In this document: piece after piece, positions 60,212 to 64,000 of the stretch
Layout: each line of letters starts with the position of its first letter
How positions within the stretch are numbered: the first letter of the stretch is position 1
Assembly (NCBI GenBank): GCA_949878885.1
Contig: CATLBN010000001.1
Span: forward strand, 89,877-153,876
DNA: 64,000 bases
Source: an uncultured Clostridia bacterium
GTDB lineage: Bacteria > Bacillota > Clostridia > Christensenellales > Borkfalkiaceae
Direction: 5' to 3'
Notes under the pieces: model-generated
What the model was told of the DNA's origin: nothing
Database searches by the model: none
The model's input: the letters and a program-made list of their open reading frames with translations, nothing else
Made by a program: the position numbers and the translations under genes

Positions 60212-61123
60212 ATGGCTGATTTAAAAGTTGAAATATGCGGAGTAAAACTTAAAAACCCCGTAATTGCGGCAAGCGGTACTTTCGGTTTCGGCAGGGAGTA
60301 TAACGAAATTTACGATATTTCGTCGCTTGGCGGCATAAGCACCAAGGGCTTAACTTTAGAGCCCAGACAGGGTAATCCCGTACCGAGAATTGCAGAAGGC
60401 AGAAGCATTATTTTAAACGCGGTAGGTCTGCAAAATCCGGGTGTTGAAAGTTTTATAGAAAAGGATTTGGGCTTTTTAAAAAGCAAGGGCGTAGCGGTTA
60501 TAGCAAACGTTGCAGGCAGAACGCTTGAAGACTACGGTAACATTTGCGCAAGGTTAAACGGGCTTGTCGATTTTGTAGAACTTAATATATCTTGCCCCAA
60601 TGTAAAGGCGGGAGGAATGGCTTTCGGAATAAGACCGGAAAGCATAAAAGAAGTTACGCTTATATCAAAGCGCGCTCTGTCTTTAACGCCGCTTATGGTA
60701 AAACTTTCGCCTAACGTAGAAAGCATTGCAGCTAACGCGCAGGCGGCACAAAACGGAGGCGCCGATTGCATATCGCTTATAAATACACTTACCGGAATGG
60801 TTATAGATATAGAGCGGCGCAAACCGCTTATTGCCAATAACACGGGCGGCGTTTCTGGCGCGGGGATAAAACCGATTGCAGTAAGAATGGTTTACGAAGC
60901 GGCGCACGCGGTTAAAATTCCCGTAATAGGTATGGGCGGAATTATGACGGGCGAAGACGCTGTGGAGTTTATAATGGCAGGCGCTTCCGCCGTACAGGTC
61001 GGCACTGCGAATTTTGCAAACGCAAACGCAATGCCGCAAATAATACAAGGCTTAAACGCTTGGTTGGATAGGCATAATATTGCCGACGTAAAACAAATTA
61101 CAGGCTGTGTTAAATTAAATTGA
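60212..61123 (+). CDS. pyrD: Dihydroorotate dehydrogenase B (NAD+), catalytic subunit
   Basis: The 303-residue FMN enzyme oxidises dihydroorotate to orotate and forms a complex with PyrK. Motifs: KNPVIAASGTFGFG (FMN region), LNISCPNVKAGGMAFGI (active-site Cys loop, class 1B), the MVKLSPN Lys and the GGIMTGEDAVEFIMAGASAVQVGT phosphate-binding loop. The active base Cys occurs in the ISCPN sequence. RBS ACGAGGGAAACAA stands before the ATG. Two repeat-element copies follow before pyrE. Confidence 0.97.
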   Translation: MADLKVEICGVKLKNPVIAASGTFGFGREYNEIYDISSLGGISTKGLTLEPRQGNPVPRIAEGRSIILNAVGLQNPGVESFIEKDLGFLKSKGVAVIANVAGRTLEDYGNICARLNGLVDFVELNISCPNVKAGGMAFGIRPESIKEVTLISKRALSLTPLMVKLSPNVESIAANAQAAQNGGADCISLINTLTGMVIDIERRKPLIANNTGGVSGAGIKPIAVRMVYEAAHAVKIPVIGMGGIMTGEDAVEFIMAGASAVQVGTANFANANAMPQIIQGLNAWLDRHNIADVKQITGCVKLN

Positions 61124-61140
61124 AAACTTGTTAAACGCAG

Positions 61141-61158
61141 CATATTACGGGGGCAATT
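61141..61158 (+). repeat. Dispersed element copy 5
   Basis: The core starts 17 nt after the pyrD stop, on the same strand, preceded by TTAAACGCAG. The stretch 61139-61160 is identical to copy 1 over 22 nt. Confidence 0.7.
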
Positions 61159-61217
61159 AAAAATCTAATAAAAATTTTCAATCATATTAAAAAGCGTTAA
61201 AAGTGCGTTAAACGCAC

Positions 61218-61235
61218 TATATTCGCGGGGTAATC
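61218..61235 (+). repeat. Dispersed element copy 6 (diverged)
   Basis: TATATTCGCGGGGTAATC aligns with the core at 12 of 18 positions and keeps GTTAAACGCAC upstream. It sits 77 nt after copy 5, directly before the pyrE ribosome binding site (AAAAAGGAG). It is the weakest copy. Confidence 0.45.
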
Positions 61236-61252
61236 GATAAAAAGGAGTTAAA

Positions 61253-61909
61253 ATGACGTACAAACAGCAGTTTATTAAATTTATGGTAGAAAACGGTGTG
61301 TTAAAGTTCGGAGAGTTTACTTTAAAAAGCGGCAGAAAAGCCCCTTACTTTATAAACACGGGTAACTATAAGTCAGGCGCACAGCTGTTAAAGCTAGGTC
61401 AATATTATGCGCATTGCATAGCTGAAAACGCAATAGAAGCGGATACGCTTGTAGGTCCTGCTTACAAAGGCATACCTCTTTCGGTTGCAACAGCCGTTGC
61501 GCTTTATGCCGATTATAAAAAGGATTTGAATTATTGCTTTGACAGAAAAGAAGCCAAAGACCACGGCGAAGGCGGACTGTTTGTTGGTAAACAGCTTACC
61601 GACGGAGAAAAGGTTATAATTGTTGAAGACGTTATGACTTCCGGTAAGGCGTTAAGGGAAATACTTCCAAAGCTTAAAGCTGCGGCAAACGTAGAAATTG
61701 CGGGAATGGTAATTTCCGTAGACAGAATGGAACGCGGACTTGAAAGCGGACTTTCCGCCGTGCAGGAAGTTTATAAGGAATTCGGCGTAAAAGTTTATTC
61801 TATAGTAACTATGTCTGATATTATAGACGCTATTGAACAAGGAGTTATAGACGGAAAACAGTATCTTGAAAAAATGAAGGAATACCGCAAAGTTTACGGC
61901 GTTGACTAA
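61253..61909 (+). CDS. pyrE: Orotate phosphoribosyltransferase
   Basis: The 218-residue enzyme joins orotate to PRPP to give OMP. The PRPP-binding motif is VIIVEDVMTSGKAL; the catalytic Lys loop is ...DRKEAKDHGEGG, and GPAYKGIPLSVATAVAL contributes to substrate binding. RBS AAAAGGAGTTAAA precedes the ATG. It is the last gene of the pyrB-C-F-K-D-E order; the operon lacks carA/carB and pyrR. A terminator follows. Confidence 0.97.
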   Translation: MTYKQQFIKFMVENGVLKFGEFTLKSGRKAPYFINTGNYKSGAQLLKLGQYYAHCIAENAIEADTLVGPAYKGIPLSVATAVALYADYKKDLNYCFDRKEAKDHGEGGLFVGKQLTDGEKVIIVEDVMTSGKALREILPKLKAAANVEIAGMVISVDRMERGLESGLSAVQEVYKEFGVKVYSIVTMSDIIDAIEQGVIDGKQYLEKMKEYRKVYGVD

Positions 61910-61921
61910 TTTAAATATGTA

Positions 61922-61956
61922 AACGGCGCTAGGCATTATAAATGCTTAGCGCCGTT
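61922..61956. terminator. Bidirectional terminator after pyrE
   Basis: AACGGCGCTAGGCATT and AATGCTTAGCGCCGTT form a 16-bp stem with one G-U pair and a 3-nt loop; T-rich sequence follows on both sides. It serves pyrE (+) and the deacetylase (-). Confidence 0.88.
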
Positions 61957-61965
61957 AATTTTATT

Positions 61966-62691
61966 TTAATAAGCCGCAAAAACATAGCCGTTCTTTTTAT
62001 AATAACTTATTATAGATTTCAATGCCTGCGCAGTTGCGGTTTTTGTTGTTGAATCGTGGGCAAGCAAAACAATAGATTCCGGGAACACAGGCGTGGTTAC
62101 GGCGGCGTTGTAAATCTGCTGCGGAGTCGGATTGTAAAATTCGGCGTCGCGTGTTGAAGCGTTCCAATCCACGTACCGCATACCGTGCCTTGTAACCGCG
62201 TCAATCAATTTTTTCGAAAGACCGAAGCTTCCGCCGGGGAAACGGTAAACCGAAGAAGGTTTGCCTGTAATTTCGCGTATAAGCGAATTGCATTTATCTA
62301 TGTCTTTTATAAGACTTTCCGCAGAAGAATATATTTCGTTGTACACGTGCGAATAAGAGTGCACTGCAACGGTATGTCCTTCGTCGTATATTCTTTTAAC
62401 AAGCGGTTTTCTGTTCTCGGCGCTTTTACCAACTATAAAAAAGGTGGCTTTTACGTTTTCTTCGTTTAAAACGTCTAAAATTTTAGGCGTTACTCTGTCG
62501 CTGGGACCGTCGTCAAACGTTAAATAAATTACTTTGTCGCTTACAATATCGTCTGTTGTCGCCGCAATGGAAATACTGCTTTTGGCAACGGCGAAACTTC
62601 CCAAAAATACAATTAAAATTGCGCACATAAGAAGCGCCGCGCAAACGGCTGTAAAATTTCTGTTCATACTCTTATAATGAGCATTATCCAA
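61966..62691 (-). CDS. Polysaccharide deacetylase (NodB domain)
   Basis: The 241-residue protein begins with a membrane anchor (about residues 12-33, ALLMCAILIVFLGSFAVA) and continues with a NodB-type deacetylase. The metal ligands are in YLTFDDGPSD and HSYSH, followed by the YRFPGGSFGLSKKL arginine motif and the MRYVDWNASTRDAE segment. The final motif reads SIVLLAHDSTTKTA. It removes N-acetyl groups from peptidoglycan or another glycan. With cwlD in the same genome, a PdaA-like role in cortex muramic-lactam is one possibility; lysozyme resistance is another. It is encoded 22 bp downstream of the SPOR-like gene on the same strand. Confidence 0.9.
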   Translation of the reverse strand: MDNAHYKSMNRNFTAVCAALLMCAILIVFLGSFAVAKSSISIAATTDDIVSDKVIYLTFDDGPSDRVTPKILDVLNEENVKATFFIVGKSAENRKPLVKRIYDEGHTVAVHSYSHVYNEIYSSAESLIKDIDKCNSLIREITGKPSSVYRFPGGSFGLSKKLIDAVTRHGMRYVDWNASTRDAEFYNPTPQQIYNAAVTTPVFPESIVLLAHDSTTKTATAQALKSIISYYKKNGYVFAAY

Positions 62692-62713
62692 AATTTTACA
62701 ACATTTATATAAA

Positions 62714-63394
62714 TTAAAACAGTTTAATATTTATAATTGTATCGGCAATAGCTATTTGAAGTTTCCTTAAATCTTTGGAATACGTATAACCTGCCGAACA
62801 TTCCTCGCATACCGAAATAAGCCTTCTCAGTTCCGAAGAAAAGCAATTTTGGATGTTTGCGTCTGCAAGTCCTTCCAGCGTTTTTTTAATATTGGAAATA
62901 ACGTTTTTTGCTTTTATCTGTCCGTATTCGCCGGTGTCCAACGCATTGGCGCAATCGTATGCCAAGCGTGAAATTGACGATAATGTGTTTAAATTGCCCT
63001 TATAAAGATTTTCGTTTTTCTTTGACGAACTCGTAGTTAAAACGTAATTGTCCGTTTCTACGCTAAGCACCGAACAATTTAAATTTCTCCCCTGTAAACT
63101 AAGACATACGGATTTTGCGTCGTTTTCGGAATAGTAGCACGAAACGGTAACGTAGTATGCGCCGTTGTGTTCCAAAATATAGCCAGCGCCGCCGTAATTG
63201 GAAACAGCGGAAGATATTGAACCTGCTGAAATAGTGTTATCTTCAATAGAATAACAAACAAAATAAAAGTTGCATTTAAAAACAAGCTTTCCGCGGTTGC
63301 AGCTTGCGGCTCCTATACAAACGGCAGCCGTTATTGCAATTAATGCAACAACAGAAATAATAAACGGTGAAATTTTAAAACCGCGAAAACACAT
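62714..63394 (-). CDS. Membrane-anchored SPOR-like domain protein
   Basis: The 226-residue protein has an N-terminal membrane span (ISPFIISVVALIAITAAVC) and an exported part. A middle region, FYFVCYSIEDN...GAGYILEHNGAYYVTVSCYY, and then DAKSVCLSLQG, resembles a SPOR domain, which binds denuded peptidoglycan at division or engulfment sites. The C-terminal half is helical (SSISRLAYDCANALDTGEYG to LRRLISVCEECSAGYTYS), with several Cys. It is the first gene of a two-gene unit with the deacetylase, which would also act on peptidoglycan. The SPOR assignment is from fold pattern and may be wrong. Confidence 0.62.
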   Translation of the reverse strand: MCFRGFKISPFIISVVALIAITAAVCIGAASCNRGKLVFKCNFYFVCYSIEDNTISAGSISSAVSNYGGAGYILEHNGAYYVTVSCYYSENDAKSVCLSLQGRNLNCSVLSVETDNYVLTTSSSKKNENLYKGNLNTLSSISRLAYDCANALDTGEYGQIKAKNVISNIKKTLEGLADANIQNCFSSELRRLISVCEECSAGYTYSKDLRKLQIAIADTIINIKLF

Positions 63395-63493
63395 AATTCT
63401 AGTCCGTCCCGTATAATAATATTTACGGTTTAATAAAATTATGAATAATCAACAATGCTGTTTAACGATAGTTTAGCGGTGATTAAGCTAAAC

Positions 63494-63527
63494 AAAAAAA
63501 TCCGCTGCTTATTCGCAACGGATTTTT
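63494..63527 (-). terminator. Terminator belonging to the tRNA-Thr remnant
   Basis: AAAAAATCCGCTGC and GCAACGGATTTTTT form a stem with one mismatch and the loop TTATTC. Read on the minus strand it follows the CCA of the tRNA fragment directly and ends with a T run, so it is the native terminator of the tRNA gene. Confidence 0.75.
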
Positions 63528-63573
63528 TGGAGCTACTGGCCGGACTCGAACCGGCGACCTGCTGATTACGAAT
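63528..63573 (-). tRNA. 3' fragment of tRNA-Thr (CGU), probable phage/ICE attachment site
   Basis: Read on the minus strand the sequence gives the anticodon loop TTCGTAA (anticodon CGU), the 3' strand of the anticodon stem TCAGC, variable loop AGGTC, a T-arm GCCGG TTCGAGT CCGGC, the acceptor strand CAGTAGC, discriminator T and encoded CCA. The D-arm and the 5' acceptor strand (GCTACTG) are missing; A+T-rich unrelated sequence is next to the anticodon loop. Such a clean break at the anticodon loop is the hallmark of a tyrosine-integrase crossover. I read it as the displaced 3' end of a tRNA-Thr gene, with an element inserted to its right. Confidence 0.8.
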
Positions 63574-63637
63574 ATATTTTAAAACACTTTTTATACTTTG
63601 TAGAACCAATTTGTCTAATAGAATATTTAAATTTTTT

Positions 63638-63692
63638 AGTACCTGCAAATTATGGGGTTACTCTGGTAATCTCCGTATATTTGGCAGGTACT
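63638..63692. other. Long imperfect stem-loop at the element end
   Basis: AGTACCTGCAAAT (63638-63650) pairs with ATTTGGCAGGTACT (63679-63692) with one unpaired base. Inside lies GGGGTTAC / GTAATCTCC with a TCTG loop and a bulged T. It could be a structured RNA, a site for an element protein or the end of a mobile element. No coding sequence is seen from 63574 to about 63770. Confidence 0.5.
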
Positions 63693-63703
63693 TTTGTATT
63701 TTT

Positions 63704-63733
63704 AAAGTCGGTAACATTTTTTACCGACTTTTT
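63704..63733 (+). terminator. Intrinsic terminator after the stem-loop
   Basis: AAAGTCGGTA and TACCGACTTT pair over 10 bp around ACATTTTT, followed by more T. With the stem-loop before it, it may delimit a small RNA or an attenuated leader. Confidence 0.72.
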
Positions 63734-63858
63734 TACATCTTTATTTATTCATTTAAGGAACATCAAAGTATGACGAATTTTGTCGAAATAGCAGGTTTAA
63801 AAAAATGAAGTTCTGAATATAATGTAAGCGAAAAAAATATCAAAGGAAGTACTTATTT

Positions 63859-64000
63859 ATGACAAATTCTAATTCAACCCAAACAAGAACGCTTAAAGTA
63901 GAAATTTTAGAAAAAAACAGATGCACAATATCAATGCATGATATTAAACCTTATGACCGTCAAAAATTTGATTACACTAAAAACAAAGACAAAATTATGG
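63859..64000 (+). CDS. Start of an unrecognised accessory protein (3' end outside window)
   Basis: ATG at 63859 is preceded by AAAGGAAGTACTTATTT, a fair ribosome binding site. The frame is open to the window end and encodes 47 residues, beginning MTNSNSTQTRTLKVEILEKN and continuing RCTISMHDIKPYDRQKFDYT. No motif is recognisable. A 12-codon ORF (MTNFVEIAGLKK, 63770-63808) lies upstream and could be a leader peptide, or it may be chance. Its place just beyond the tRNA fragment suggests that the gene is carried by an integrated element. Confidence 0.5.
   Translation, partial: MTNSNSTQTRTLKVEILEKNRCTISMHDIKPYDRQKFDYTKNKDKIM

Noticed and set aside
63439..63648. 69-residue minus-strand ORF containing QVAGSSPASS
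   Set aside because: The translation arises from reading the tRNA-Thr fragment; this peptide is a well-known false hit of tRNA sequence.
63638..63692. Integron attC-like recombination site
   Set aside because: The stem-loop has unpaired bases like attC sites, but the outer core motif (AAC/GTT simple sites) is missing and no integron integrase is visible.

Overview
The window is a chromosomal segment of an A+T-leaning, low-GC Gram-positive (Clostridia-type) bacterium that very probably lives in the gut and forms endospores. Three things support this. The first is gene order typical of Firmicutes: rnc-smc-ftsY, mcsA-mcsB-clpC, mrnC-rlmB-sigH, dnaX-ybaB-recR, yabP-yabQ-divIC and gyrB-gyrA. The second is a set of sporulation genes (cwlD, sigH, yabP, yabQ, spoVB and a polysaccharide deacetylase). 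The third is a bile salt hydrolase that keeps all its catalytic residues. An uncultured Christensenellales-like lineage would fit, but that is inference. No rRNA, complete tRNA, CRISPR array or complete IS element was found.

Layout. 1-4866: end of rnc, then smc and ftsY (RNA processing, chromosome segregation, membrane targeting). 4867-9660: rubrerythrin with a coupled Cys-rich small ORF that looks frameshifted, a lipoprotein, ROK glucokinase and bile salt hydrolase. 9780-17880: an accessory region. It holds the N-terminal part of an RHS-type protein joined to a 5'-truncated Ku gene, a stand-alone NHEJ ligase, two XRE regulators (one membrane-anchored), the orphan C-terminus of a secreted protein and an InlB-repeat lipoprotein. 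Three similar operator-like sites lie in front of the regulators and the lipoprotein. 17960-34990: the GGGtGRT/NifU-like pair, the McsA/McsB/ClpC protein-quality module, cwlD, a core block from mrnC to typA, then yabP-yabQ-divIC-ppx-M50. 35041-47224: gyrB-gyrA with a promoter flanked by palindromes, a P-type ATPase, serS, a DEDDh exonuclease-BRCT fusion and an rRNA m5C methyltransferase. 47322-55153: a 1431-residue surface lipoprotein with a C-terminal membrane anchor, two half-size TSUP permease genes, spoVB, a LysM-like gene and an unrecognised conserved-looking protein. 55340-63394: a metallophosphoesterase, the complete pyrimidine operon pyrB-C-F-K-D-E behind a promoter and intrinsic attenuator, a deacetylase and a SPOR-like protein. 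63528-64000: the 3' part of a tRNA-Thr(CGU), which looks like an attachment site, followed by the start of what is probably an integrated element.

Most interesting points: (i) a dispersed element with core CATATT(A/C)(C/G)GGGGGCAATT, six copies, three of them 16-20 nt after a stop codon, one inside the dnaX linker and one over the cwlD stop codon; (ii) the RHS/Ku junction and a second broken gene 2.5 kb away, which bracket an NHEJ/regulator island; (iii) the frameshifted Cys-rich ORF coupled to rubrerythrin; (iv) the tRNA-Thr fragment marking the edge of an element; (v) operator pairs at gyrB and around the XRE genes; (vi) several genes that appear to be transcribed without leaders. All functional statements rest on reading motifs and gene order; no database search was run.
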